Shown: positions 1 through 9,020 of the stretch, one piece after another
Numbering within the stretch: position 1 is the first letter of the stretch
Layout: each line of letters begins with the position of its first letter
From: Photobacterium profundum
GTDB lineage: Bacteria > Pseudomonadota > Gammaproteobacteria > Enterobacterales > Vibrionaceae
Length of the DNA stretch: 64,000 nt
Reading direction: 5' to 3'
NCBI RefSeq assembly: GCF_003026285.1
Contig: NZ_PYOD01000003.1
Coordinates: 434,001-498,000, forward strand
The notes under the pieces: model-generated
The model's database searches: none
The model's input: only the letters and a program-made list of their open reading frames with translations
Told to the model about the DNA's origin: nothing
Made by a program: the position numbers and the translations under genes

Positions 1-764
1 GGCCGAACAACCACTTGGAAGTCCCCTAACTCATCGATACTAAAGTGACTGATCGTTAATAACACGGTGATGTAGATCATAAGGATACTTGCACCAGCTT
101 CAAGCGATGCTGTAACACTCTTTTTCACATAACTGATTAGCATAGGATCAAGCTGCACTGCAGCTAAAGGGCGTGTAGAGATTTCTTTTCGACGGCTTAT
201 AAACATATACGCTGCCGTACCTAAAGATGACAGCGTTAACCCATAAAAGAGAGAAGTAAGAGCATCAAAGCCTAAACCATAATAGCAAGTAACAAACATT
301 ACCACATTGCTAATGGGCTCAATCCAAGTCACCTTATTAGAAATACTGTACAAGCGATACATCGCAATTAAATTAGTAAAATAGACTTTTAACCCCATAC
401 CAAAAATGATACCCACCAACTGTATGTAGCTCACATTGATATTTAACTCATGCTTTATATAGGGAATAACGACTCCCCATGTAATTAATACCATAGCAAT
501 TAAGCTATATCGGAAGATATTGATGATGTCTCGATCATTATTCGTTTGTGAATAACTCACTACCATCGATGAGCGGAAGCCTGTCATCAATATTAAAGAG
601 AGGGAAATGATATCAACAACACTGTGATACAGGGCTAAATCAGCTTTAGGCACCCATTGTGCTAACCAAATCTTAAACGAGAAACCAACTAAAATACTGG
701 CAAGCGTTGCCCACACTCCAGTAATGAATGCTTTTTTTAGACGAGAGAGTGAATCATTTTCCAT
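1..764 (-). CDS. Multi-pass membrane protein, flippase-like (partial)
   Basis: The reading frame runs from an ATG at 764 off the left edge of the window, so only about 254 N-terminal residues are visible. The protein begins MENDSLSRLKKAFITGVWAT and consists mostly of hydrophobic helices separated by short charged loops, with at least seven membrane segments in the visible part. This spacing and the two-helix N-terminal start resemble polysaccharide or lipid-linked oligosaccharide flippases of the MATE/PST (Wzx-like) type. I see no diagnostic motif, so the substrate is unknown and another class of polytopic membrane protein remains possible. It is transcribed away from the DOPA-dioxygenase-like gene, sharing a roughly 200-base intergenic region that holds a weak Fur-box-like sequence. 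Confidence 0.5.
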   Translation of the reverse strand, partial: MENDSLSRLKKAFITGVWATLASILVGFSFKIWLAQWVPKADLALYHSVVDIISLSLILMTGFRSSMVVSYSQTNNDRDIINIFRYSLIAMVLITWGVVIPYIKHELNINVSYIQLVGIIFGMGLKVYFTNLIAMYRLYSISNKVTWIEPISNVVMFVTCYYGLGFDALTSLFYGLTLSSLGTAAYMFISRRKEISTRPLAAVQLDPMLISYVKKSVTASLEAGASILMIYITVLLTISHFSIDELGDFQVVVR

Positions 765-798
765 GGTAGTGCCATCTTTGGGTTAACTTCCATTGCAT

Positions 799-817
799 AG
801 TAATGAAATTAATTCTC
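799..817. promoter_or_regulatory. Candidate Fur-box-like site
   Basis: The 19-base sequence AGTAATGAAATTAATTCTC matches about 13 of 19 positions of the classical Fur box. It lies about 35 bases upstream of the flippase-like gene start and between two divergent genes. By-eye matches of this quality occur by chance in AT-rich DNA, so this is only a candidate. Confidence 0.25.
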
Positions 818-971
818 ATTTGAAACGTATTTACTTCATAAACTCTCTTTTCTTTGTGATATATCAACATCAACAAAATTGATGAAGAACACCAACTCAG
901 CCTACTGGATGTAGAGCCTCAGAGAGTTAAAATACATATATACCCTATAAAATATTCAAAAGGAAAGCAGC

Positions 972-1289
972 ATGTATCACGCCCATGTTTACTTTGAGTT
1001 ATCCCAAGAATCATTAGCCACGCACCTTCACCATAAAATCACAGCTAACCGCGATGATATTTTGAGAATATTCCCACTCGTCATGCATAAAGTAGGGCCT
1101 CATGATAAGCCAATGTTTGAAATACATTTCAATGATAATCAACTGGGGTTTGTTAACTGGTTAGATCAACACCGTAAGGGGTTATCTGTACTTATTCATC
1201 CTAATACAGGTAATGATTTACAAGATCATACTGATAACGCTGTATGGCTCGGTGAAGAACTCCCAGTGCGCGTCGATATATTCAAATAG
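972..1289 (+). CDS. DOPA 4,5-dioxygenase family protein
   Basis: This 105-residue protein has the compact layout of the bacterial DOPA 4,5-dioxygenase-like family (PF08883). It starts MYHAHVYFEL, has histidine-containing strands in the first half, and ends with the family signature HPNTGNDLQDHTDNAVWLG at about residues 77-95. Plant and fungal relatives open the catechol ring of DOPA in betalain synthesis. The bacterial versions are short cytosolic metal-binding proteins of mostly unknown substrate. An AAAGGA ribosome binding site precedes the ATG with good spacing. The gene stands alone, divergent from the flippase-like gene and convergent with the EamA transporter. Family membership is well supported; the true reaction is not known. 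Confidence 0.85.
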   Translation: MYHAHVYFELSQESLATHLHHKITANRDDILRIFPLVMHKVGPHDKPMFEIHFNDNQLGFVNWLDQHRKGLSVLIHPNTGNDLQDHTDNAVWLGEELPVRVDIFK

Positions 1290-1326
1290 AACAGAAATAG
1301 ACGACTCTTTAAAACATTTACCGTTT

Positions 1327-2214
1327 TCAATTACTGTCTTCATTTTTTAGGGTGCTGCTTGATGTTTTTATCAGTACTAACGCGATTCCACCAAGAATCG
1401 CAATAGATGCAAAAATAAAACGAAAAGATAACGCTTCACCCAAAAAAAGAATACCAGCGACAGCAGCTAAAACAGGCACACTTAGCTGAATCGTAGCGGC
1501 GTTTGTTGCTTTTAAAAAAGGCAAAACTGAATACCACAACGCGTAACCGACACCTGATGTTAACGCACCAGAAGCTATGGCATACCAAAGTCCACTCAGT
1601 TCAATATCAGCATTTTTAAATGAAAGAGCACTCAACACTAGCGCTATCGGTATTGATCTTAAAAAATTTCCCGTAGTAACAAGCGTTGGGTTACCAACCC
1701 CTCTACCACGTAGTGAATAGATCCCCCAAGCCACGCCTGCTCCCATCATTAAAATAGCGCCGAATAATGGTGGTGAGGATAGCCCTGGAAACAACAACCC
1801 AATAAGCCCTGCTAGCGCCAAAGTTAATCCAGCCCCTTGTTGCTTACTTAATCGCTCGCCTTTATATATACCGTGCCCAATCATTGTTGCTTGCACTGCG
1901 CCAAACAATAGCAATGCACCCATCCCGGTCGACAGGCTGACATAAGCAAAAGAAAAACCTGCGGCATACATAAATAAAGCACAAGCAGATATCCAACTGC
2001 CCTCACCTTTGTACGGTTGATGATTAACAAATGAAATCAACCACAACATAATAAAACCAGAGAGCAATCGAAGCGAAGTAAAACTGGCTGGATCTATCGT
2101 CGTTTCTAAGAAAGCAGCTCGACTCAATAATGAATTACCTGCAAAGGCAATCATAGCTATAACAGTGAGTATGAACACCTGCTGGCTGGGCATTTTAGCA
2201 TTGCTCTTCACCAT
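1327..2214 (-). CDS. EamA/DMT-family transporter
   Basis: This is a 295-residue protein with about ten hydrophobic helices in two similar halves, the usual size and layout of drug/metabolite (EamA, RhaT-like) exporters. The N-terminal segment with the short motif GNSLLSRAAF, and the second-half GALTSGVGYALWY, fit the EamA repeat. Members move amino acids, nucleosides or drugs across the inner membrane, and the substrate cannot be read from sequence. Its start overlaps the end of the VOC gene by seven bases, so the two are translationally coupled in one operon, with the VOC protein translated first. Confidence 0.85.
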   Translation of the reverse strand: MVKSNAKMPSQQVFILTVIAMIAFAGNSLLSRAAFLETTIDPASFTSLRLLSGFIMLWLISFVNHQPYKGEGSWISACALFMYAAGFSFAYVSLSTGMGALLLFGAVQATMIGHGIYKGERLSKQQGAGLTLALAGLIGLLFPGLSSPPLFGAILMMGAGVAWGIYSLRGRGVGNPTLVTTGNFLRSIPIALVLSALSFKNADIELSGLWYAIASGALTSGVGYALWYSVLPFLKATNAATIQLSVPVLAAVAGILFLGEALSFRFIFASIAILGGIALVLIKTSSSTLKNEDSN

Positions 2215-2642
2215 CTGATATCAATTGAATCTTCAGGACCTATCCAACAAAAGGGGTTATAAGCAACCTCCCACAAGTAGCCATCAAGATCTTTGAAATA
2301 ACCAGAATATCCCCCCCAAAACACTTTCTGACCGTACTTGGTAATCGTCGCGCCCGCGACTTCTACTTCAGCCAAAACTTGATCGACTTCAGCTTCCGAT
2401 TTCACATTATGCGCAAGTGCAAAACCAGAGAAAGATTGGTCAGTATTATCACTAGAAGCCACTTGGGCATCTTCTGCTAAGGCATCACGATCATACAAAC
2501 CTAACCAGGTACCATTTAGAGTAAAAAAGGCAACCGATGGTGGCGATTCTTTTTGAGGAAACCCTAACCCATCACGATAGAATGCGACTGACTTTTCAAA
2601 ATCTTTAACACCGAGAGTAATCATGCTAATTCTTGGTTTCAT
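2208..2642 (-). CDS. VOC family (glyoxalase/bleomycin-resistance-like) protein
   Basis: This 144-residue protein has two beta-alpha-beta-beta-beta modules typical of the vicinal-oxygen-chelate fold. It opens with MKPRISMITLGVKDFEKSV and FYRDGLGF, and ends with YFKDLDGYLWEVAYNP, the usual C-terminal metal-strand motif. Relatives are glyoxalases, dioxygenases or antibiotic-binding proteins. Here the substrate is unknown. It is the promoter-proximal gene of a two-gene unit with the overlapping EamA transporter, which suggests that a small molecule is modified or bound and then exported. That functional link is an inference. Confidence 0.85.
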   Translation of the reverse strand: MKPRISMITLGVKDFEKSVAFYRDGLGFPQKESPPSVAFFTLNGTWLGLYDRDALAEDAQVASSDNTDQSFSGFALAHNVKSEAEVDQVLAEVEVAGATITKYGQKVFWGGYSGYFKDLDGYLWEVAYNPFCWIGPEDSIDIRW

Positions 2643-2702
2643 AACTTCATTCCTTGTTATTACTTTTTGAACTTAACGTTTAAAGAAGATAGGACAATAC
2701 CT

Positions 2703-3455
2703 TTATATTGCAAACACTTTACCACCGACCCAAATACCTTGTTTGACGTGTTCTAGGTGAAGCACATTACAAAATTCAGGCGACCCCATTAAGACTGTAA
2801 ATGGCAACATGGATTTCTGCTCTATAGGCAAAGCAGCACAACACACCGCACAAGCGGAATCTTCATCAATATTGAGCAAAGGGTTAGTTGCACGGGCATA
2901 GTATTGAGTATTACCTAATTCATCTTTTTCTTGTACGTAAAGCACGTAACCGCTGAAGTTTTTGCTCTTATTCCATTGGGCTAATATTGCTAAATCGAAA
3001 ACTGCTTTTTTCAATACAGAAACGCTCGCTACTTCGATACATAACTTTGGCTTACCAGCACTAAACACCCCATAAGTTACAATGTCACCGCCGTCCAGCC
3101 CTAACCATTTAGCATCAAGAGTATCGTCGAACGTTGAAACGACAGGGTGTGGTTTCTCGAGTTTCACAAAGATGGTTTCAGATCTTTTTCTTACTTCACA
3201 AATACCCGCCCCTGTTTCTACAAAAAAGTGTTCAGCATCAATGCTTGCACTTGCCCCCAGTAACGCATGCCCACAAAGAAGGGATTCTTTATGATTTGGA
3301 TAAAAGAAACGAAAGTGTGTATCAGCAATATCACTCTTTGAAATTAAGACGGTAACTGGCACGCCTGAATTGAGTGCATTCTCTGGCTGAGTAACAAGGC
3401 CCATAAGGTTACCACCAGATGTTACGCTTGCACCAAAAACAATATATTTTCTCAT
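2703..3455 (-). CDS. PhzF-like epimerase/isomerase family protein
   Basis: This protein of about 250 residues has the PhzF/DAP-epimerase-like two-lobed layout. It has GGNLMG near the N terminus, LLCGHALLGAS at about residues 58-68, and NIDEDSACAVC in the second lobe, where PhzF proteins have EDPaTGS. The ATG at 3455 is preceded by AGGAAT at good spacing and is preferred over a TTG nine codons further upstream. The usual SET/SES catalytic glutamate segment is not obvious, and the EDPxTG motif is altered to EDSACA. It may therefore be a divergent or inactive family member. No phenazine genes are nearby, so it should not be read as a phenazine enzyme. It stands alone, co-directional with its neighbours. 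Confidence 0.7.
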   Translation of the reverse strand: MRKYIVFGASVTSGGNLMGLVTQPENALNSGVPVTVLISKSDIADTHFRFFYPNHKESLLCGHALLGASASIDAEHFFVETGAGICEVRKRSETIFVKLEKPHPVVSTFDDTLDAKWLGLDGGDIVTYGVFSAGKPKLCIEVASVSVLKKAVFDLAILAQWNKSKNFSGYVLYVQEKDELGNTQYYARATNPLLNIDEDSACAVCCAALPIEQKSMLPFTVLMGSPEFCNVLHLEHVKQGIWVGGKVFAI

Positions 3456-3514
3456 CACTATTCCTATATGCCAGATACTCAATAAATACTATCAATTGAG
3501 TGCATGTAAAAAGC

Positions 3515-3543
3515 AAAAGACTCACAAATTAGTGAGCCTTTTT
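3515..3543 (-). terminator. Rho-independent terminator after aspartoacylase gene
   Basis: On the minus strand, GGCTCAC and GTGAGTC form a stem around a short AT loop followed by TTTTGCTTTTT. It lies 25 bases past the aspartoacylase stop codon. Confidence 0.7.
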
Positions 3544-3567
3544 AAATACGGGTTTGAAGTTGGTGGT

Positions 3568-4452
3568 TTAAATTTCCACTATTCGCTTTTTCGCTAATGA
3601 CATGGCTAAATTATTATCATAATAAGCGGCTTCATTAATGAAATGTGGATAGGCTTCATAATCACCTTCCCAGCAGATTTCAGAGCCATCAAATAGCGTG
3701 AATATAGGATCGCCAGAATTCAATTGTTTAAAGTCACCATCTTGAACATTTTTGTGGACCATGCCAATTCGCTCGCCGTTTTCATTTTCTGGTAATTTTA
3801 GCGTTTCGGTATATTCAAATGCTTCATAGCTCGATGACAATTCTGGCAATGCGTTGGTGTTATGTAGATCAACATAATCCAATATATGACGCGTCATGTC
3901 TTCCATCCAGTCAAGTACATCTTGACGGATAACGGACTGAGGTTGTGGACCAATCTCGACAATCACACCTTGTGGCGTAATAGAGCTTAAAAAGTAATGT
4001 TCTTCGACAGAGGCATGATCTTCAAATACAACAACTACTTCAGGCATGCGAGATTTCACATAAGCACCCATTTTGCAGTTAAACTCATCAGATTGAAGCA
4101 GAATCAACGATGGTCCCATATTACTGGTCGTATTATGCAAATCGATAATGAAGTCTGTTTTAGCATCACCCTTAGGGCCAAGCTGCCTATTAATAACCTT
4201 AGCGCGACTTTGTTCATAGTTAGCCAGATCGAGATTAGCGAGATCAGCAATATCAAATTGTCGGTTTAAATCACTATCAACGTAACGTTTATTCTCTTCG
4301 TGCGCTTTAGGGTTAGCGAATACTGTTTGAACTGAAAAGCTGCCACGAGATATCAAATTAAGGTTATTTTGCCACTTACGTAGTAAGTAGATACCGCTAA
4401 ATTCATTACCATGCGTACCGCCAACAACGGCAACACTGTTAATTTTAGTCAT
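3568..4452 (-). CDS. Aspartoacylase (AspA/AstE family)
   Basis: This 294-residue zinc-dependent deacylase is predicted to release acetate and aspartate from N-acetylaspartate or related N-acyl amino acids. The N terminus carries VVGGTHGNEFSG, in which His and Glu of HGNE are zinc ligands. The third ligand lies in IIDLHNTTSNMG at about residues 103-114, and VIVEIGPQPQ contains the family's catalytic-glutamate segment. The length and the C-terminal beta domain fit bacterial aspartoacylases rather than the longer AstE succinylglutamate desuccinylases; no other arginine-catabolic (ast) genes are nearby. It is transcribed alone, with its own terminator downstream. Confidence 0.88.
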   Translation of the reverse strand: MTKINSVAVVGGTHGNEFSGIYLLRKWQNNLNLISRGSFSVQTVFANPKAHEENKRYVDSDLNRQFDIADLANLDLANYEQSRAKVINRQLGPKGDAKTDFIIDLHNTTSNMGPSLILLQSDEFNCKMGAYVKSRMPEVVVVFEDHASVEEHYFLSSITPQGVIVEIGPQPQSVIRQDVLDWMEDMTRHILDYVDLHNTNALPELSSSYEAFEYTETLKLPENENGERIGMVHKNVQDGDFKQLNSGDPIFTLFDGSEICWEGDYEAYPHFINEAAYYDNNLAMSLAKKRIVEI

Positions 4453-4550
4453 CCTTGTTACTCTTAACTAGTTATTCAAAATTGAGCATAATTTCAGTGT
4501 ACTCAATTTCAATCTGGATACCAACGAAAGTTAACCTTAAAGTAATAAAT

Positions 4551-5000
4551 TCACACTGATAACGGTAGTGTCTGGGCTAATTTAAGATACGAGTGTAATT
4601 CGTTATTTTTATACTCAATGGCTGAATGAATATTCACATTACGATTAGCAATAATAGAACAGTTGTAATCGTTATCCTCTTTTGTGATCGTCAATTCAAT
4701 AACACCATCCTCTAACTTCCAACTACCCACTGTTTTCACTCGTGTAAATAAAGTGTATTCCTCTAATCGCCCGTCTGAGTGCAGAATAACTTCGGTGATA
4801 TAACCTGCACTACATGTTTTGATCCAATGTTGAGTTGTAACATCAGCGATTGTAAAGTTTCGTTTAGTTTCTAACCATTGATGCATCAATTGTTGCTGTT
4901 CCGTATCGAGTTCGGGCAGTGCATCAATATCAAGTAAACGTACACGGCCCGTTTCACGATAAAACAGCTGTAACAATTGAAGGGTTTTCTTTTCAAACAT
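4551..5000 (-). CDS. Conserved hypothetical protein
   Basis: This 149-residue soluble protein has no signal peptide or membrane segment. The N-terminal third is helical and acidic (residues 1-50). The rest alternates short strands (ITEVILHSDGRLEEYTLF, GSWKLEDGVIELTI), suggesting a small beta-sandwich or lipocalin-like fold. A TAAGGT ribosome binding site precedes the ATG. I do not recognise the family. It lies between aspartoacylase and arfB, all on the same strand but separated by about 100 bases or more, so shared transcription is uncertain. Confidence 0.6.
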   Translation of the reverse strand: MFEKKTLQLLQLFYRETGRVRLLDIDALPELDTEQQQLMHQWLETKRNFTIADVTTQHWIKTCSAGYITEVILHSDGRLEEYTLFTRVKTVGSWKLEDGVIELTITKEDNDYNCSIIANRNVNIHSAIEYKNNELHSYLKLAQTLPLSV

Positions 5001-5150
5001 TCAGCTTACCTTACGCAACGAAATCATAAACATAGTTAGATATGTATAACCCTAAACATGCCGAATTGCGAAAAGTGTTACTGAATGAAAGAAGAAATTG
5101 TAGTATTTATCACAATAATAAATGTGTTCATGATAAATACTCATTTCGAT

Positions 5151-5564
5151 TTAATGATCCACTTTTCCGCGTAATGACTTCGTATTTCCACGCTGGGTTT
5201 TCTTATCCATGCGGCGTCGCTTTGACCCCATAGTAGGTCTAGTTGCACGTCGTGCCTTTTGTTGAACAACGGCCGCTTGAATAAACTCTTTTAGGCGCTG
5301 TAACGCGTCTTCCCGATTTTTTTCTTGAGTACGAAATTGCTGAGCTTTAATCACGATAACACCGTCTTTCGTTATGCGATGATCCGAGATTCTCAACAAA
5401 CGTTCTTTATAGAAATCAGGCAATGTTGATCGCTTAATATCAAAACGTAAGTGTATGGCACTTGATACCTTGTTTACATTTTGACCACCCGCCCCTTGCG
5501 AGCGAATAGCCGTAATTTCGATTTCCCAATCGGCAAGTTCTACATTATTAGAAATGGTAAGCAT
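5151..5564 (-). CDS. arfB: Alternative ribosome-rescue factor B (peptidyl-tRNA hydrolase)
   Basis: This 137-residue protein frees ribosomes stalled on mRNAs without a stop codon by hydrolysing the peptidyl-tRNA ester in the P site. The catalytic GGQ motif is at residues 26-28 within [16 protein letters not shown], the standard release-factor domain-3 signature. The C-terminal tail from about residue 103 is rich in Arg and Lys ([16 protein letters not shown]); in E. coli YaeJ/ArfB this tail inserts into the empty mRNA channel. Length matches E. coli ArfB (140 residues). There is no stop-codon-recognition domain, which separates it from RF1 and RF2. Confidence 0.92.
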   Translation of the reverse strand: MLTISNNVELADWEIEITAIRSQGAGGQNVNKVSSAIHLRFDIKRSTLPDFYKERLLRISDHRITKDGVIVIKAQQFRTQEKNREDALQRLKEFIQAAVVQQKARRATRPTMGSKRRRMDKKTQRGNTKSLRGKVDH

Positions 5565-5758
5565 AGTTGTTCAATAATCAATTCAAATACAGGGTTAGTA
5601 TAATCGTTAACGGCTTTCAAATAACCTTTCTTGCAGAAATTAAACAAATATCACCTTACTGTGATCTTGTGTACAGGTCGACATGACCATTATTTAACTT
5701 ATCATCATAAATCAGTAAGGTAGCGCATCATTCAAACCAATGGATTACGAGAACATAA

Positions 5759-6091
5759 ATGGATACTCTTATTTCACTACTCGCTCAAGCTGGGCACACC
5801 TTGAAACCTTGGTTAGGTGAGATTTCGCTCACTATTGTCGCTTGTTCATTAATTATTTTTGGTTCAGATATTAATCACTTCCTACGTCGTCTTTTGTCAG
5901 GTAAAAATATTTTCCTTCGCACCAGTGCTTTTATACTTGTTAATTCATTTGGTTACGGTTTGCTTCTCATTAAAGTTTCTCCTTGGTTAACCCGCCAATT
6001 GAGCACAATGCCAAGCCAATGGATGTTTACTTCAGTAATAACAACATTCATTGTCATCGGATTATGGGCACAAAAAACACGCCACTATTAA
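5759..6091 (+). CDS. DUF3392 family membrane protein
   Basis: This 110-residue inner-membrane protein has about three hydrophobic helices (residues 20-40, 53-72 and 85-103). The sequence pattern (LAQAGHTLKPWLGEISLTIV, SDINHFLRR, FGYGLLLIKVSPW) fits the gammaproteobacterial DUF3392 family, found in Vibrio and relatives. Function is unknown. A GAGAACATAA stretch ahead of the ATG serves as a weak ribosome binding site. It is divergent from arfB and sits 140 bases upstream of the M20 peptidase gene, with no clear terminator between them. Confidence 0.8.
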   Translation: MDTLISLLAQAGHTLKPWLGEISLTIVACSLIIFGSDINHFLRRLLSGKNIFLRTSAFILVNSFGYGLLLIKVSPWLTRQLSTMPSQWMFTSVITTFIVIGLWAQKTRHY

Positions 6092-6233
6092 GCGCCGCTC
6101 ATTAAAAAACATATTTACGTCTCAATTTGTTACCAATTATCGGTATGATCGACCGTTTTATTGACCTCAAACAGCTAAAAACAGGGTTACTTCAGTTTAA
6201 AGTACTAACTCCTGTTCCTAAAAAAGCATAATC

Positions 6234-7340
6234 ATGACTAACATTAACCAAGAAAGATTGATCGAACATTTCATCGAGCTTATTAAGATCAACAGTGAAT
6301 CCCAAAACGAGAAAGCTATCGCTGAAACCCTTGCAGAGCAACTGGGTGGTATTGGCTTCGACGTTACTAAATTACCAGTACCTGAAAATATTTCAAATGG
6401 CTTCAATATTTACGCAACGCTACCAGGCTCGCTTGAAGGTAGTATTGTACTAAGTTGCCATATGGATACCGTTGCACCAGGTAATGACATAGAGCCAATT
6501 ATCGTCGATGGTATTATCAGCTCGAAGGGTGACACAATTCTTGGTGGTGATGATAAATCAGGTATTGCCGCGATAATGGAAGCGGTTCGTTGTATCAAAG
6601 CTAACAATTTACCCCATAAGACTATCGAGATCGCCTTCACTGTCTATGAAGAAGGTGGTTTGCACGGTTCAAAACACTTCGACATGTCATTCGTTAAATC
6701 GACAGAAGCTATTGTGCTTGATTCAGGCGGCGCTATCGGCACTATTATTACAACAGCACCTGGTCAGCAAAATCTAAAGATCAATATCACAGGCAAGCCT
6801 GCCCACGCTGGTTTAGCACCAGAAACGGGGATCAATGCGCTAACCGTTGCTGCTGATGCAATTGGCCAAATGAAGCTATCTCGTATTGATGCAGAAACAA
6901 CAGCAAACATTGGTGTTGTTCAAGGCGGCCAAGCAACTAACATAGTTATGCCTGCTCTATATATCGAAGCAGAAGCGCGTTCTTTGAATGATGTGAAATT
7001 AGCGAACCAAGTTGAACACATGGTAACAACATTTGAAGCAGCGGCTGAAAAACACGGTGCACAAATCGATATCGTATCAACTCGTGCATATAACGCTTAT
7101 AACATTGATGATAACGACGTATTTATTGATGATATAAAAGCGGCTTTCTCTGCTAATGGTGTTGAGCCTAAAACCAACTCTACTGGTGGCGGAAGCGATG
7201 CAAACATCTTCAATGAAAAAGGGTTAAAAACAGTTAACCTTTCAACAGGTATGGCAAAGGTACATACCACTGAAGAATATATTGCCATTGCCGATATGGT
7301 GAGCATCACTGACTTTATGTATACCTATTTAACGCGCTAA
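6234..7340 (+). CDS. M20 family metallopeptidase (PepT-like)
   Basis: This 368-residue cytosolic di-zinc hydrolase of the M20 clan is closest in layout to PepT-like tripeptidases. Metal and catalytic signatures are visible in order: SCHMDTVAPG (zinc His and Asp) near residue 80, LGGDDKSG (bridging Asp) near 103, and YEEGGLHGS (catalytic and zinc Glu) near 137. The dimerisation (lid) domain follows at about 180-290, and a final zinc histidine is expected in KVHTTEEYI near the C terminus. It probably trims peptides or deacylates small amides; the exact substrate is not readable. A strong bidirectional terminator follows. Confidence 0.88.
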   Translation: MTNINQERLIEHFIELIKINSESQNEKAIAETLAEQLGGIGFDVTKLPVPENISNGFNIYATLPGSLEGSIVLSCHMDTVAPGNDIEPIIVDGIISSKGDTILGGDDKSGIAAIMEAVRCIKANNLPHKTIEIAFTVYEEGGLHGSKHFDMSFVKSTEAIVLDSGGAIGTIITTAPGQQNLKINITGKPAHAGLAPETGINALTVAADAIGQMKLSRIDAETTANIGVVQGGQATNIVMPALYIEAEARSLNDVKLANQVEHMVTTFEAAAEKHGAQIDIVSTRAYNAYNIDDNDVFIDDIKAAFSANGVEPKTNSTGGGSDANIFNEKGLKTVNLSTGMAKVHTTEEYIAIADMVSITDFMYTYLTR

Positions 7341-7378
7341 CTTGCCGTTATATTGACATAAGTAAACAGAAATGAATA

Positions 7379-7417
7379 AACCGGACAAACTAGAATAAAA
7401 CTAGCTGTCCGGTTTTT
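7379..7417 (+). terminator. Strong bidirectional terminator
   Basis: AACCGGACA pairs with TGTCCGGTT, and an inner CTAG/CTAG extends the stem. A T-run follows on the plus strand. It separates the convergent M20 peptidase and CYTH genes. Confidence 0.85.
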
Positions 7418-7446
7418 CTTTGCAATGAATATATTATCTAATACTT

Positions 7447-7995
7447 CTAACCTTGCAGTGTTTGCATCTCGCGGTAAGAGCGGCTTTCCAATTGTGCATC
7501 CGTCAATCCTAGCTTGGCTGCCAACTCGAGTAATTCTTGCTTATATTGATCTAGCATTGATTCATCGTCAGTCATGATAGCAAGTTCAGCAAAATCCCCC
7601 AGCCCTTTTAAATGATCAACAGTTGCGTGAAATTTACCTATAAAATAGATGCTGCGGGTCTTCTGTAATTCCAAAACTAGGTTAAACCCCATCGTTAGCA
7701 ACATGCTTTTTGCTTTATCGCTATCGGTAATATTTACCGCCTCACACCTATCGGCTTCAGGGCCTTTTACAATCCATAATTTAATGCCAGATGGCTGCAT
7801 ATTACGAATACAAACACTCTTGTTTTGCTCTTTTAGCGGGCTGCCGCCTACAAAGTCAAAATAGCAATCATGTTCAAGGTTATCTTCCAACATAATCTCT
7901 GGATTCATGGCCTGTAAATATGATAAGAACTGTATTTTTGAAGTTAATTTGTATTTCAACTCTACTTCGTATTTGCCTTTAAAGTGCTCTGTCAT
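7447..7995 (-). CDS. CYTH domain protein (class IV adenylate cyclase-like)
   Basis: This protein of about 182 residues belongs to the CYTH superfamily. The signature EVELKYKL (ExExK) near the N terminus binds triphosphate and metal in the tunnel-shaped active site. The remaining acidic and basic strands (CYFDFVGG, SVCIRNM, LWIVKGPEA, AELAIM) match the CyaB-type class IV adenylate cyclase layout. CyaB proteins make cyclic AMP, but many relatives are triphosphatases, so cyclase activity is not assured. The ATG at 7995 places the ExExK motif about ten residues from the start, as usual; the open frame extends 27 codons further upstream without support. Confidence 0.8.
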   Translation of the reverse strand: MTEHFKGKYEVELKYKLTSKIQFLSYLQAMNPEIMLEDNLEHDCYFDFVGGSPLKEQNKSVCIRNMQPSGIKLWIVKGPEADRCEAVNITDSDKAKSMLLTMGFNLVLELQKTRSIYFIGKFHATVDHLKGLGDFAELAIMTDDESMLDQYKQELLELAAKLGLTDAQLESRSYREMQTLQG

Positions 7996-8171
7996 GCTGC
8001 GATCCATTGAAAATAACATTAGTAATATAGCGTGATGATTATAGCGTGAAGTCTGATTTATGACGTGAAGCCTCACTTGAAAACACGATGAGGCATAGAA
8101 ATATGATTAAAGCTATGTGGTGAATAGCTCTTTGTGTATGATCAACAATTTTATATTTAAAGGATTGAATA

Positions 8172-9020
8172 ATGAAAGCCCTTATGGCTCTGTTTTTATT
8201 AGGCATCAGTTGTGTAAGCTATGCACAAACGTTTACATTTACAGCGATTCCTGATGAAGACGAAAGCCGATTGCGTGAACGCTTTGATAAAGTTGCCGCC
8301 TATTTAAGTGAAGAAACCGGCGTCGAAATTAAGTATATTCCAGTCAAGTCTTATGCTGCGGCAGTAACCGCCTTTAGAAACAACCAAGTACAATTAGCAT
8401 GGTTTGGTGGTCTTTCTGGTGTGCACGCTCGCCAACTCGTACCCGGCTCTGAAGCGATAGCACAAGGATATGAAGATCAATTTTTTAAAACATACTTTAT
8501 TGCGCATACTTCGACTGGATTAAAACAATCAGACGACTTCCCAGCAGATATAGCAGGAAAAACTTTCACTTTTGGCTCTAAAGGTTCGACGTCGGGTCGT
8601 TTAATGCCAGAATATTACCTCCGTGAGTTTTTCAAAACATCACCTCAGAAAGTATTTAAACGTGTTGGTTTCTCTGGCGACCACAGCCGTACAATTGCCC
8701 AAGTACAATCTGGTGCTTACCTCGTTGGCGCTGTGAACTATAAAGTATGGGAAAATGAACTGAAAGCCGGAAAAATAGATAGCAGTAAAATCGCCATTAT
8801 TTGGGAAACCCCTACTTATCCTGATTATCAATGGACGATCCGAGGTGACGTTAACGAGCAATTTGGTGCCGACTTCAAACAAAAAGTTACACAAGCACTA
8901 CTTGAAATGAACGACCCAGAGCTATTAGCTAGCTTTCCTCGCCAAAGTTTCATTCCTGCCAGTAACAAAGATTTTGAACCCGTTGAAAATGTTGCACGTT
9001 CTATTGGTATTATAGATTAA
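8172..9020 (+). CDS. PhnD-like ABC transporter substrate-binding protein (oxyanion, possibly selenate)
   Basis: This 282-residue periplasmic protein has a clear signal peptide (cleavage expected after SCVSYA, about residue 18). It has the phosphate/phosphite/phosphonate-binding layout: FTAIPDEDESRL at the mature N terminus, then PVKSYAAAVTAF and LAWFGGLSGVHAR, and FGSKGSTSGRLMPEYYL around residue 140. The combination of these motifs recalls the clade annotated as putative selenate-binding proteins (TIGR04553), but I cannot confirm this without a search. The stop codon overlaps the ATPase start as TAATG, and that gene is coupled in the same way to the permease, giving a three-gene operon. Confidence 0.82.
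   Translation: MKALMALFLLGISCVSYAQTFTFTAIPDEDESRLRERFDKVAAYLSEETGVEIKYIPVKSYAAAVTAFRNNQVQLAWFGGLSGVHARQLVPGSEAIAQGYEDQFFKTYFIAHTSTGLKQSDDFPADIAGKTFTFGSKGSTSGRLMPEYYLREFFKTSPQKVFKRVGFSGDHSRTIAQVQSGAYLVGAVNYKVWENELKAGKIDSSKIAIIWETPTYPDYQWTIRGDVNEQFGADFKQKVTQALLEMNDPELLASFPRQSFIPASNKDFEPVENVARSIGIID

Noticed and set aside
2703-3455. Phenazine biosynthesis
   Set aside because: A PhzF-like protein alone does not indicate phenazines; no other phz genes are present.
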